Positions 17,269-24,750 are shown, counted from the first letter of the stretch. The stretch is 38,630 bases of DNA from an uncultured bacterium (GCA_937998345.1 CALLDH010000169.1:1-38630); one strand, 5' to 3'. Notes: a model not told the origin generated them from the sequence alone. A program made the numbers and translations.

Positions 17269-17364
17269 TAATCTCCTTCTTGGCACCCCAGCTGGCGCAG
17301 CGGGGGCGCTCCCGTCACGCTGCATTGACTGGCGGTCGGAATCCCGTCGCTGTGGAGGCGCTAG

Positions 17365-18372
17365 ATGCGGTATTTCTTGGGAATCTTGGGAATCGTCTTG
17401 GTGGCTGCGCTTGGAGCGGCCGGGTTGAGTGGCTGCAGCGAAGCCGAGAACGCGGGTGGCACGGGTGGGACTGCGGGGACCGGGGGCACGGCTGGAGCCG
17501 GAGGCACGGCGGGAACCGGCGGGACGATCGAGGGGTTCGATCCGCTCGAAGGGATCGGAGATGTCGAGCTGGTCGTCGACGGATTCCTGTTTACCGAAGG
17601 GCCGCATTGGCGGGCGACGGAGCAGCGGCTTCTGTTCACCGACATTCCGGTAGGGGTGATCTACGAGCTGACGCCGCCGGATGATGTTCAGACGTTTCGT
17701 GAGGAAAGCCAGATGGCCAACGGGCTCGCTTCGGATTCCGATGGTCTCTTGCTTGCGGCCGAGCACGAGTCCCGGCGGGTGTCGCGGACGCTCGAGGACG
17801 GGACGATCGTGACTGTGGCAAGTGAGTACATGGGCGACTCGTTGAACTCGCCGAACGACATTGCGGTTCGGATCGATGGAACGATTTACTTCACGGACCC
17901 GCCGTACGGGATCAACCAGGCAACACAGCAGGAGCTCGACTTCAACGGTGTGTTTCGGGTGGACCCGGAAGGCGTGCTGACCGCGGAGTGGGAAGGCGAG
18001 CTGGAGTCACGGCCGAATGGGCTCGTGCTTTCGCCGGATGAGCGGCGCTTGTACGTGGCGGACACCACGGAGGGCGTGATGGTGTTCGATGTGAATGCCG
18101 ACGGTTCGCTTGGTGAAGAACAGGCCTTCGTTCCATCCGTGGCGGGCGCCGATGGGATGGCGATGGACACCGGTGGCAATTTGTTCGTGTCGACGGCGAC
18201 CGGCGTGCAGGTGTTCGACCCCGAGGGGACGCTTTGGGGGACGATCGAGATGCCGGAAGGTGCACTCGCACCGGCGAACTGCGCGTTTGGCGGAGACGAC
18301 GCGCGAACCTTATACATCACGGCGCGCTCGGCGCTCTACCAAGTGCGCTTGATGCGGCCGGGCTTGTACTGA
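17365..18372 (+). CDS. SMP-30/gluconolactonase-like lipoprotein
   Basis: A 335-residue lipoprotein with a six-bladed beta-propeller. Its signal peptide ends in the lipobox LSGC (Cys about residue 24). Then comes a 30-residue Gly/Thr/Ala linker made of [12 protein letters not shown] units (about 31-54). The propeller contains FTEGPHWR (metal-ligand Glu), [23 protein letters not shown] (the Asn/Asp substrate and metal site), [19 protein letters not shown] and [17 protein letters not shown] (distal Asp). These match the lactonase subgroup, which opens sugar or aryl lactones. The surface-exposed, Gly-rich stalk is typical of myxobacterial lipoproteins. It converges on the pectinacetylesterase gene. 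Confidence 0.87.
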   Translation: MRYFLGILGIVLVAALGAAGLSGCSEAENAGGTGGTAGTGGTAGAGGTAGTGGTIEGFDPLEGIGDVELVVDGFLFTEGPHWRATEQRLLFTDIPVGVIYELTPPDDVQTFREESQMANGLASDSDGLLLAAEHESRRVSRTLEDGTIVTVASEYMGDSLNSPNDIAVRIDGTIYFTDPPYGINQATQQELDFNGVFRVDPEGVLTAEWEGELESRPNGLVLSPDERRLYVADTTEGVMVFDVNADGSLGEEQAFVPSVAGADGMAMDTGGNLFVSTATGVQVFDPEGTLWGTIEMPEGALAPANCAFGGDDARTLYITARSALYQVRLMRPGLY

Positions 18373-18373
18373 G

Positions 18374-18500
18374 GGCTCTCGTCGCCCACTGGGCTCAAGC
18401 TGTGCACGTACCGCGCCGACGGGGCTGTTGTTCTCAATGCCGATCACTTCCGCCCCTAACTGATCGGCATTGCTTCTGTTCTTACTATCAACCCCCGGCG
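18374..18500 (+). repeat. Dispersed intergenic repeat, copy D (with insert)
   Basis: It starts right after the stop codon of the SMP-30 gene. Bases 18374-18403 match copy A (12357-12386, 24 of 30) and 18410-18434 match 12428-12452 (22 of 25). Compared with A, about 40 bp in the middle (including GCGCGGTACT) are missing, and a 48-bp segment (one 42-bp hairpin unit plus a duplicated TGTTCT) interrupts the last block, after which TACTA resumes as in A. Confidence 0.6.
18435..18476. repeat. 42-bp hairpin element flanked by 6-bp direct repeat
   Basis: CAATGCCGATCA (18435-18446) and TGATCGGCATTG (18461-18472) form a perfect 12-bp inverted repeat around a 14-base loop. TGTTCT occurs immediately before (18429-18434) and after (18477-18482). 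Copy A of the surrounding repeat has a single TGTTCT-like site without the insert, which suggests that a tiny hairpin element inserted here. It may also act as a terminator for the SMP-30 gene, although the following T-tract (CTTCTGTTCTT) is imperfect. Confidence 0.6.
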
Positions 18501-18527
18501 TATGCTTACCACCATCGTGACGGCTGA

Positions 18528-18549
18528 GGCGCTGCGCTGACGCAGCGCC
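18528..18549. terminator. Hairpin between convergent genes
   Basis: GGCGCTGCG (18528-18536) and CGCAGCGCC (18541-18549) form a perfect 9-bp stem with a CTGA loop, ten bases beyond the stop of the - strand esterase gene. There is no T-run on either side, so transcription stop by this hairpin alone is uncertain. Confidence 0.45.
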
Positions 18550-18558
18550 CCGTGATCC

Positions 18559-20391
18559 TTACTCACAAACGATGATGGTATCGCCGTTGCTCTCTTGGAA
18601 TGGGGGCGTGTTCGGTTCGGGTGGTTCGGGATCGTTGGCGAGGAGAAGCCCTGGGTTGGTGGCTTCGACGTTCCTCCAATCCGGATCGCGACCGTTGGGC
18701 CCGCTATTCAGCATGGCGTTGAGCCAATCGACCACGGTGGGGACACCACCGGTGGTGTCGTCGTAGACCTTGTCCCTGCCCCACGTCGTGTGCGCCGAGC
18801 CCGATCCAAAGTAGGATCGGTAGTTGTCCGGAACCGCGGAGAAGGTGTCTGCGGACTGCTGACGCGCCACGTCCCCGAAATCACAGGTCGCCTGCCACCA
18901 GGTCGCGGCGCCCAGCGGGCTCATCGTCAGCATGACGTTATAGAATCCGGTCTGCCCGCCCTGGCCTCCATCGTAGACCGTCGAGTAGTGCGCCCAGTTG
19001 CTCTCCGGGTAGTACTTCGCCACGGCCTCGGTGTAGGCAGGCATCCCTCCCCCCTCCGGGTCGAGTGCGTCCTCCACCCCGGGGATGTACTCAGGCAGGT
19101 TCGCGGCGAAGTTCCAGTTGCCAAACTCGTTCGTCAGGAACTCCTGCGTAATCACGCCGTTGCCAGCATCGGCAAGCACGTGGATCTGCGAGGCAGGCCA
19201 GACTTCGTGAAGAAGCGGCCCATTGAACCAGGCGCCATACGCTCCTGCGCTCGACCCTGTGACGAAGACCACCTCCGGGTCGTAGAAGTGCTCGCGAGCC
19301 CACTTCTCCGCGATTCGCGAATTGTGATAACCCCGATGCTCGATCGTGAGCTCGTCGGTGTACTCCTGGGTCGCGTTGCCGTAGTGGACGTCGCAGGTGC
19401 AGTAGGTGATGAAGACGGTGTGCCAGTCTTTGAAGGGGTTGTTCTCATTGTTCCGGTCGGCAAAGCCTGTGGTGGTCGAGTTTGGATTGTCGGCTTCGGT
19501 CGCAGTGGGCGAGCAGGTGGGGATTCCACACGTCAACGCATCCCAACAGGCGCCTCCGCCCTGATAATACATCACGAGCTTGTTGACGGTGCCGCGCTTG
19601 GCGAAGTAGCGATACTCGGACCCGGGCTCGATGCAGGTCGGGGTGAACGTCGTGCCTTTGTAGACGGTCTCCTCGGGCACGAGCGAGATGTAGCTCGCGC
19701 TCTCGACCCCCGGAGCCACGATCGTGTTCGAAACCACCTCGTCGACGAGCGCTCCGAAGTCGCTCCCCACCTGTTCCTGGGTGGCGTCGGTCGGGCAGTC
19801 ACTCGCGGTCGCCGTGTTCCAGGCCTGGATCCACGTGTTGGTCGCGTCTTCGATGGCACCGTCCACGATCGATCGATCGGGGTCCTCGTGAAGGTCGGAG
19901 ATGTAGACGCCCTCGGCGTCGAGAATCGTCGTGCAAGCATCGCCTGTCGCGGTCATCAGGTCGGACACGCACTGCGCCTGCGCCGCCTGACCGAGATCGA
20001 TGCCTACCGTGATCGTGTTGAAGATCTCATTGACCGCGTCCTCGATGGAATCCGCGGCGTCCCCCGAGGCGAGCGCGAAGCTATCGCAATCCGCGTCCTC
20101 GGTCTGGGCATCGTTTTCGGCATCACCCCACGCGGTGTCGAGCGCGTCTCCTGCTGCGGAGATCGCGTCACCGCGGGCAGTCACGTTAAGATCCAGGGCG
20201 TACGCGGCCCACGCGCCCATGACCGTTTCGCAGAATGTCCCTGCCGCCGCCTGCTTGTCCCCAATGCAGATGTTCGCTGCGTACGGTTCCGGACGGAACC
20301 GCGTGGTGCCGCCAGAAGAATCACTACTACAACCCGCACTGAGCGCGACGGGAATCGCCAAACAAGCTACGACAAGCTTAATCATTCGCAT
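18559..20391 (-). CDS. Pectinacetylesterase (PAE/Notum)-family lipoprotein
   Basis: A 610-residue exported serine esterase. A signal peptide with lipobox LSAGC starts it. The start is placed at the ATG at 20391 because GGAGG lies five bases upstream; the frame stays open to 20442. Residues about 20-230 form an acidic, Ala/Asp/Thr-rich domain with regularly spaced Cys residues that I do not recognise. The hydrolase domain follows: KLVMYYQGGGACWD (oxyanion region), FVTGSSAGAYGAW with nucleophile Ser381, VLADAGNGV (candidate Asp) and GSAHTTWG (candidate His). PAE/Notum enzymes remove acetyl or acyl esters from polysaccharides or proteins. Substrate here unknown. Many Cys suggest disulphides outside the cytoplasm. 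Confidence 0.82.
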   Translation of the reverse strand: MRMIKLVVACLAIPVALSAGCSSDSSGGTTRFRPEPYAANICIGDKQAAAGTFCETVMGAWAAYALDLNVTARGDAISAAGDALDTAWGDAENDAQTEDADCDSFALASGDAADSIEDAVNEIFNTITVGIDLGQAAQAQCVSDLMTATGDACTTILDAEGVYISDLHEDPDRSIVDGAIEDATNTWIQAWNTATASDCPTDATQEQVGSDFGALVDEVVSNTIVAPGVESASYISLVPEETVYKGTTFTPTCIEPGSEYRYFAKRGTVNKLVMYYQGGGACWDALTCGIPTCSPTATEADNPNSTTTGFADRNNENNPFKDWHTVFITYCTCDVHYGNATQEYTDELTIEHRGYHNSRIAEKWAREHFYDPEVVFVTGSSAGAYGAWFNGPLLHEVWPASQIHVLADAGNGVITQEFLTNEFGNWNFAANLPEYIPGVEDALDPEGGGMPAYTEAVAKYYPESNWAHYSTVYDGGQGGQTGFYNVMLTMSPLGAATWWQATCDFGDVARQQSADTFSAVPDNYRSYFGSGSAHTTWGRDKVYDDTTGGVPTVVDWLNAMLNSGPNGRDPDWRNVEATNPGLLLANDPEPPEPNTPPFQESNGDTIIVCE

Positions 20392-20444
20392 ACGAACCTC
20401 CATGGAATGCCGTCTTTTCCTATAGATTTCCTCCAAGTTCAAGA

Positions 20445-20694
20445 GATTTTACCGACATTGCGCTCGGGCGTCTCGAGGAAGACGGCTTCGTCATTCTGGA
20501 AGACGTTCTCACTTTCGGGGTTCGTAGAGAACCTGCGCGAAGAGATGCTGGCGATGCTCGGGTACAGCATCCACAGCGCCCTCATGGGGTACGTCGACGG
20601 CCGAGATCCGAAGCACCTTTTGGGGGACGGACGGCTAGTCAGGAGTCGCCTTGATCCGGGTCGCCCAACGCGCGTCGCAGAATACCGCGCGTGA
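20445..20694 (+). pseudogene. Phytanoyl-CoA dioxygenase (PhyH)-like N-terminal remnant
   Basis: One + frame reads TDIALGRLEEDGFVILEDVL and then, one frame away from 20521, FVENLREEMLAMLG. Removing one base of the GGGG run at 20517-20520 joins them as EDVLTFGFVENLREE, the characteristic start of Fe(II)/2-oxoglutarate PhyH dioxygenases (LxxDGFVxLEDVLxxxxVxxLRxE). No start codon precedes it and no catalytic HxD follows before the stop at 20692-20694. It is a truncated, frameshifted fragment between the divergent esterase promoter and the gene at 20707. Confidence 0.5.
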
Positions 20695-20706
20695 ACGAGC
20701 GCGAAG

Positions 20707-21159
20707 TCAAAGGGTGATCAAATCGCCAAGGCGCTCGACGATCTCGTCTTGCTTGCTCGCAGCCAAATCTTTGTCGAGCGCGGCCATCACGAGCTGAGCC
20801 GTCGGGCCGTCGAGGGAAGACCGGAGCAATCCCAAGAACTTTGGCGGCGCAACGAGAACCACGCCCCTGTATCGATTCTGCACGCGAGCATCCTGGAGCT
20901 TGTCGGCCAGCGCTCTCGCGAAGTCGGAAACCGCTCTATCGTGCGGGCCTTCGCTCTGGCCCATCGACGCGCGGCCAGGGTCACCGCTGTTTTTGCGAAA
21001 AGAGCGGCCAGGACGGTCGGAAGCCATGTCCCGATCCCGTGCTCGACCCTCGGGGTGCTCGACCTCCTCGACGAGCTCCAGCCCCGTTCCGCGACCGCGG
21101 TTCTCGAAGAATCGAGCCCCCGCCTCGTGAGCGACTACAATCCATGTGCTGGTCATCAT
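20707..21159 (-). CDS. Host attachment protein (baeRF-like family)
   Basis: A 150-residue protein starting TSTWIVVAHEAGARFFENRG, the typical opening of the host-attachment/baeRF family (an archaeo-eukaryotic release-factor-like fold). The middle is charged and disordered (ASDRPGRSFRKNSGDPGRAS). It is followed by RAVSDFARALADKL, then GVVLVAPPKFLGLLRSSLD and DLAASKQDEIVERLGDL at the C-terminus, all in the family's order and usual length (about 140-150). A GGGAGG site lies directly before a double ATG. The cellular role is unclear: the name comes from a plant-attachment phenotype, while the fold suggests ribosome or RNA association. Confidence 0.85.
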   Translation of the reverse strand: MMTSTWIVVAHEAGARFFENRGRGTGLELVEEVEHPEGRARDRDMASDRPGRSFRKNSGDPGRASMGQSEGPHDRAVSDFARALADKLQDARVQNRYRGVVLVAPPKFLGLLRSSLDGPTAQLVMAALDKDLAASKQDEIVERLGDLITL

Positions 21160-21179
21160 CTGTCCTCCCTTGTTGCAAC

Positions 21180-21308
21180 TCAGGATGTGGGTAGTGAACG
21201 AAGCGCCTGGAGCTCGATTATCTGCTTCGAGTCGTCCCCGGCGATGACCTCGATGCCCGACAGCATCCCCGATTCTTCGCGAATGTAAATCTCTTTCGGC
21301 CTCGCCAC
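21180..21308 (-). CDS. Possible 42-aa small protein or gene tail
   Basis: GTG at 21308 to TGA at 21180, 21 bases upstream of the host-attachment gene on the same strand. It reads ARPKEIYIREESGMLSGIEV, then IAGDDSKQIIELQAL. Composition and codon choice look coding. It has no ribosome site, so it could be the C-terminus of a lost larger gene. I do not recognise the family. Confidence 0.33.
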   Translation of the reverse strand: MARPKEIYIREESGMLSGIEVIAGDDSKQIIELQALRSLPTS

Positions 21309-21318
21309 CCGGTCGGGA

Positions 21319-21465
21319 TCAGTCGACCCAGAGGAAAGCTTCGGGCCAGCGGTTCCGCATCCAAGCCACGCCGGCTCCCACCGCATCGTCCAGCGCGAAC
21401 GAGGGAGCATACCCAAGTGCCCGAATCCGCCCATCGTCGAAGTGGCTCGCGCACGCCAAGATTCT
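21319..21465 (-). pseudogene. C-terminal remnant of an NAD-dependent epimerase/dehydratase
   Basis: The - strand reads RILACASHFDDGRIRALGYA, then PSFALDDAVGAGVAWMRNRW, and stops at 21319. LGYxPxFxLDDAVxxGVAWxR is the usual C-terminal end of extended SDR (sugar epimerase) proteins. No Rossmann N-terminus precedes it. Homology stops at the edge of dispersed repeat copy B (21461 onward), so the repeat sits at the breakpoint. Confidence 0.5.
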
Positions 21466-21526
21466 TTTTGGCCCATTGGGACGATGTTTTGGGCCGAGTT
21501 GCGCGGTACTCGCTTGTTATGTCGTG
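21461..21526 (+). repeat. Dispersed intergenic repeat, copy B
   Basis: Bases 21461-21510 align gap-free with copies A and C (35 of 50 identical to C), with the palindromic core GCCCATTGGG and the invariant end GCGCGGTACT. After it CTTGTTATGTCG resembles the ATTGTCATGTCG of copy A. The following stretch, 21527-21782, holds no gene I can support. Confidence 0.6.
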
Positions 21527-21782
21527 TGGGGCGCGAACCGAGTCCATCAACCAGTCGGCGTGCGCAGCCTGGTGAAGCAAGCCGTCTGCAATTGCAATGG
21601 GACGATAGAGCGAAAGCATGGCTTCATCCCCCTTGCCCCCCGGGTCGGGTCGCCCACCTGCCAACCTTCCGGGTCCGTGAATCGCCTACATTGAGGCTCT
21701 TCATACTCAAAGTGTGCGCTCGAAGGACAACGCGGTTCATACGCAATTCCTATCGCTAGCGCCCGTGCCGTTCCGTAGAGTT

Positions 21783-22697
21783 TCAGTTCGCAGGGACGGT
21801 CGTCGCACTCTCGATTCGAAAGTCGAAGCTCTCGTCGATCTCCGCGTGTTCCCGATGGCCCTCTTCGACGAAGACGACCTTGTTCTTGATTCTGCCGGTG
21901 GCGGTGCCATGGGAACCGAGGGTCCTGAGGTCGAGACGAATGTGACCGGTCGCTATTGTTTGACCCGACTCGACTTCGAGCGAAGATTCATCCTCGGCGA
22001 ACTCGACGATCTGACGGTTGCCGCTTCGCGCAAACTCCACGTCGAGAACAACCTGGTCTCCGTCGCGCTCCACCAGGGTGTAAATCGCCTCCTGCACCAT
22101 CTTGACGCCGTGGAGCGCCAACATGCCTCGAACTGCCCAACGGGCGCCCACACCGACCTCCTCGTTGGGAAGGGCCACGACAGAGACGAGCGAGAACGCG
22201 TTGGTGATGGTCCAGAGTAGACGCAGAGGTACGTCGACGGCCTTTTGATTGTAGCGAAGGCCGCGCACATGACCGCTGTCATCCATTGCGTTCCACGAAC
22301 CCGTGCCTTTCAAGAAGTCCGTGTGCACCTGGATGTCCTCGAGGAGCTTCTCGCTGGCACCGGGCCCAGCCACGGCCTTGGACTCGACAATCTCGAAGTC
22401 ATAGCGGATCTCTTGCTCATCGACCTTCGCGGGCCCGATCACCGCGTGTATCTCCATTTTCTGCAGTCCGGATACGGTCGTGGTCGGGCTGCCGTGCTCG
22501 GATGGGATGACTCGCCACGACATCTTGGAAGTCGTCGTCGTCCCCTCCGCGATCGCGTAGCGCAGCAGGCTCCTCGGCTCTTCGCCCGCGTCTAGGAGCT
22601 CTAGCGGAATGAAAGGAGGCGCCTCTGCCGCAGGCGGTGTCTTGCAGCCAATGAGCAACAAGACGAGGCAACCCAGAATCCAGTGCTCTCGAATCAT
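21783..22697 (-). CDS. Hypothetical lipoprotein, 304 aa
   Basis: The signal peptide IREHWILGCLVLLLIGC ends in a lipobox (LLIGC), so a lipid-anchored envelope protein is expected. The body is a succession of beta-strand-like segments (RYDFEIVESKAVAG, RWAVRGMLALHGVKMVQEA, QVVLDVEFARSG, ATGRIKNKVVFVEEG) and resembles the DUF6263-type lipoproteins of deltaproteobacteria. I cannot name a function. ATG at 22697 is chosen because GGGAGG lies nine bases before it; a GTG at 22721 is in frame. Its promoter region is shared divergently with the transposase copy 2 flank. Confidence 0.6.
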   Translation of the reverse strand: MIREHWILGCLVLLLIGCKTPPAAEAPPFIPLELLDAGEEPRSLLRYAIAEGTTTTSKMSWRVIPSEHGSPTTTVSGLQKMEIHAVIGPAKVDEQEIRYDFEIVESKAVAGPGASEKLLEDIQVHTDFLKGTGSWNAMDDSGHVRGLRYNQKAVDVPLRLLWTITNAFSLVSVVALPNEEVGVGARWAVRGMLALHGVKMVQEAIYTLVERDGDQVVLDVEFARSGNRQIVEFAEDESSLEVESGQTIATGHIRLDLRTLGSHGTATGRIKNKVVFVEEGHREHAEIDESFDFRIESATTVPAN

Positions 22698-22751
22698 CGA
22701 AAAGGTCCTCCCGATAGTCACGCAGATTGCGGCATAGTACCGGAACCGGAC

Positions 22752-22793
22752 AGAGATCCCAGAGATCCCAGCAGAGATCCTACCCAGAGATCC
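22752..22793. repeat. Four AGAGATCC units
   Basis: AGAGATCC occurs at 22752, 22761, 22773 and 22786, spaced 9, 12 and 13 bases apart. The last unit runs into CTACCGA, the conserved block upstream of both transposase genes. Two units occur at 12215-12236. Confidence 0.6.
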
Positions 22794-22867
22794 TACCGAC
22801 GTTGTGCAAAGCGAAGCGCGCTCTCGGCGATTCGGCTGTAGTGTCGTGAGGCGGCGGCCGCCGGCGG
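22787..22867 (+). repeat. REP-like 5' flank of transposase copy 2
   Basis: GAGATCCTACCGAC (22787-22800), then after the same 35-base spacing as in copy 1, GCTGTAGTGTCGTGA (22835-22849). A GC-rich palindromic stretch ending CCGCCGGCGG at 22867 follows. It includes the GTAG tetranucleotide before the palindrome. It lies about 100 bases before the transposase ATG. Confidence 0.55.
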
Positions 22868-22965
22868 AGTCTGGCGTACCGTCAGCAGTGTTGGACGCGC
22901 CGGTCTAGAATTTGCGGGGAATGTTGACACTGAGCTCCGGCACGGTTCTCGCTGGGGCTCATTGC

Positions 22966-23883
22966 ATGACCCGACGACGCATCATCGAGCCCGGCACCAC
23001 TTGGGCACTCTCACGACGCACGACCCGGCGCCACTTCCTGCTCAATCCCGACGAAGCTCGGCAGATGGAGCAAGCGTATTGGTACAGCCTGGGATATGCG
23101 GCCAATGCGCACGGCGTCTCCGTGCACGCGGGCTGTCTAATGTCGAGCCACTCCCATGAAGTGGTCACCGATGTCCGCGGGGAGCTCCCCCGCTTCCTTC
23201 GCACCTTCCACCGCCTTCTCGCGCTGATTACCAAGGCCTATCGCAAGTGGCCGGAAGAGGTTTTCAACAAGCGCAGCACGGGCGCCCATGAGCTGCTGAC
23301 GCCACAAGCCACGATTGAGGCGCTGGCCTACCTCATCGCCAACCCCGTCGAAGCGATGGCGGTGCGCTACGCCAAGGATTGGCCCGGCGCACACACTCTG
23401 CCTCGAGACATCGGTACGCGCGTCATCCGCGTGCGTCGACCGGACCACTACTTCGACCCCCACAACCCCGCATGGCCTGACGTCATCGAGCTTCGATTGG
23501 GGATGCCGGCAATGCTCGAGCTGGACCATGGGGTTGAGCTTGCTCAGCAACGCATCGCCGCGCGCGTCCGAGAGCGGGAGCGCGGTGCGTTGCGGGAGGC
23601 CAGGCGAAGCGGCCGCAGCTTCGTCGGACCGCGACGGGTGCTTCGGCTCGCGCATACCAAGCGGGCCCGAAGTTACGAAGAGTTCGGAAGCCTTGACCCT
23701 CAGTTCGCTGCTGCCGGGCATCGAGAGGCGGCTGTGCATGCGGTGCGGCGTTTGCGGCGATTCAACGCCCAATATGACAAGGCGCTTCACGGCTGGACGT
23801 CAGGTGACCGTAACGCGTGCTTCCCAAGTGGCACCTGGTGGATGCGGGTGTGCCACGGGGCCCGCTGCGGTCCGGCGCCGTAG
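22966..23883 (+). CDS. REP-associated tyrosine transposase (RAYT), copy 2
   Basis: A 305-residue paralogue of copy 1, equal in length and collinear throughout. The HUH motif is CLMSSHSHEVV (HSH at 62-64) and the catalytic Tyr lies in AYLIANPVEAMAV, where copy 1 has AG. The C-terminus SGTWWMRVCHGARCGPAP is identical over its last 17 residues to that of copy 1, while the middle has diverged. This points to an old duplication rather than a recent jump. The start is fixed by alignment with copy 1; the frame is open upstream to 22912 but those residues are not conserved. It is on the opposite strand from copy 1, about 6 kb away. Confidence 0.88.
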   Translation: MTRRRIIEPGTTWALSRRTTRRHFLLNPDEARQMEQAYWYSLGYAANAHGVSVHAGCLMSSHSHEVVTDVRGELPRFLRTFHRLLALITKAYRKWPEEVFNKRSTGAHELLTPQATIEALAYLIANPVEAMAVRYAKDWPGAHTLPRDIGTRVIRVRRPDHYFDPHNPAWPDVIELRLGMPAMLELDHGVELAQQRIAARVRERERGALREARRSGRSFVGPRRVLRLAHTKRARSYEEFGSLDPQFAAAGHREAAVHAVRRLRRFNAQYDKALHGWTSGDRNACFPSGTWWMRVCHGARCGPAP

Positions 23884-24236
23884 GGTCGTTCCAACCGTAT
23901 CCGTCACCGTTGTGAAGCTTGGACCTCGACGGCGTCCGACGGCGTATCGGTGCGTCCGGAGCGCGACAACTCGGACAGCGAACCCGCCCCACGAGCTCGC
24001 AAGCAGGTGAATGGGGCTCAATCGGGCCGCCGAGCGCGCGTCGCGGGCCCTCCGTGAGCGACCAACTGGACCCGCAGCACCCACTCATTGACCGCCAACC
24101 TCGGTCGGATCTTTATAATCGGGGTTCTGTCGTCCGGCGCCCCAAGCACCACGGGCTCAGAGCGATCCGCGACGAGCTCGGTACCTGAGCGACGGCTCTG
24201 TTTGACAGGATCCGACTAAGATCTACGACTCCTCCC
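23884..24236. other. 353-bp gap without a supported gene
   Basis: Several short frames exist. One on the - strand contains RVRCPSCRAPDAP, which resembles half a zinc ribbon, but it overlaps the transposase and has no ribosome site. The only site I would mark is a possible promoter at 24202-24229. Confidence 0.5.
24202..24229 (+). promoter_or_regulatory. Possible sigma70-type promoter
   Basis: TTGACA (24202-24207), 16-base spacer, then TACGAC (24224-24229). The ATG of the next gene is at 24237, so a transcript from here would be leaderless or nearly so. The -35 box is perfect; the -10 box is weak. Confidence 0.3.
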
Positions 24237-24719
24237 ATGCCAGCTCCCATTAGCTCGGACCTCGTCTGGAAGGAAATAGAGAAGCGTTCGTTCGCTGTGC
24301 TTTCCTACGTGAATCCCAAAGGCCAGGCGCGTTCTGCGGGCATCGTCTATGTCGTGATAGACGGGGTACTGTACGTCCGGGTGGCGAAGGCTTCGTGGAA
24401 GGCGAAGCACATCCTGCTCAACCCCCACGTCGCGCTCAATGTGACGATCTCAAAACGCGTTCCGTTCATGCCCTGGATCAAGATCCCCGACGCGACGATC
24501 GCCTTCAGCGGCACTGCGCGTGTGCTTCCGATGAGCGATCTCGATCCCAAGCTCGTCGAAACCCTCACGGGACGATTGATCGAGCAGCACGGGACCATGG
24601 CCGAAAACTGCATGCTCGAGATTCGCCCGGCCGGTCACTTCGTGACGTACGGTGTCGGCGTGTCTCTCCTGGACATGCGCGACCCGGAAAAGGCGCGGGG
24701 TCGCGCGCCTGTCGCCTGA
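24237..24719 (+). CDS. PNPOx-like flavin/F420-binding split-barrel protein
   Basis: A 160-residue member of the pyridoxamine-5'-phosphate-oxidase-like split-barrel superfamily. RSFAVLSYVNPKGQARSAGI, VIDGVLYVRVAKASWKAKHI and LNPHVALNVTISK follow the family's strand order, with the K(A)KHIxxNPxVAL segment contacting the flavin phosphate. It lacks the C-terminal PLP-site extension of true PdxH, so it is not expected to make PLP. A general FMN- or F420-dependent reductase, or a haem/flavin-binding protein, is more likely. The start is directly preceded by a possible promoter and no ribosome site. It converges with the hydrolase gene 31 bases downstream. Confidence 0.75.
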   Translation: MPAPISSDLVWKEIEKRSFAVLSYVNPKGQARSAGIVYVVIDGVLYVRVAKASWKAKHILLNPHVALNVTISKRVPFMPWIKIPDATIAFSGTARVLPMSDLDPKLVETLTGRLIEQHGTMAENCMLEIRPAGHFVTYGVGVSLLDMRDPEKARGRAPVA

Positions 24720-24750
24720 GCGGCGACCCGAGTCACCGAAAGCGGATTCG

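Noticed and set aside
16171..17271. A 366-codon open frame on the + strand
   Set aside because: It is antisense to transposase copy 1, whose HUH and Tyr motifs and alignment to copy 2 fix the coding strand.
18435..18472. Hairpin as an ordinary terminator of the SMP-30 gene
   Set aside because: A terminator role is possible, but the flanking TGTTCT duplication and the empty site in repeat copy A make an insertion element the better explanation; the T-tract is imperfect.
18595..20694. A 699-codon open frame on the + strand
   Set aside because: It is antisense to the esterase gene, rich in Arg/Val/Gly with no recognisable motif, and disappears as a coding candidate once the - strand signal peptide, catalytic motifs and ribosome site are seen. 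Only its last part overlaps the PhyH-like remnant.
21218..21664. A 148-codon frame on the - strand across repeat copy B
   Set aside because: It mixes the repeat, an out-of-frame part of the epimerase tail and anonymous sequence; a different frame carries the recognisable epimerase end.
22752..22793. The AGAGATCC array as a CRISPR-like array
   Set aside because: Units are 8 bp with 1-5 base gaps; there are no spacers of CRISPR length and no cas genes.
23762..24088. A possible zinc-ribbon ORF (RVRCPSCRAPDAP) on the - strand
   Set aside because: It overlaps the transposase 3' end, has one CxxC only and no ribosome site.
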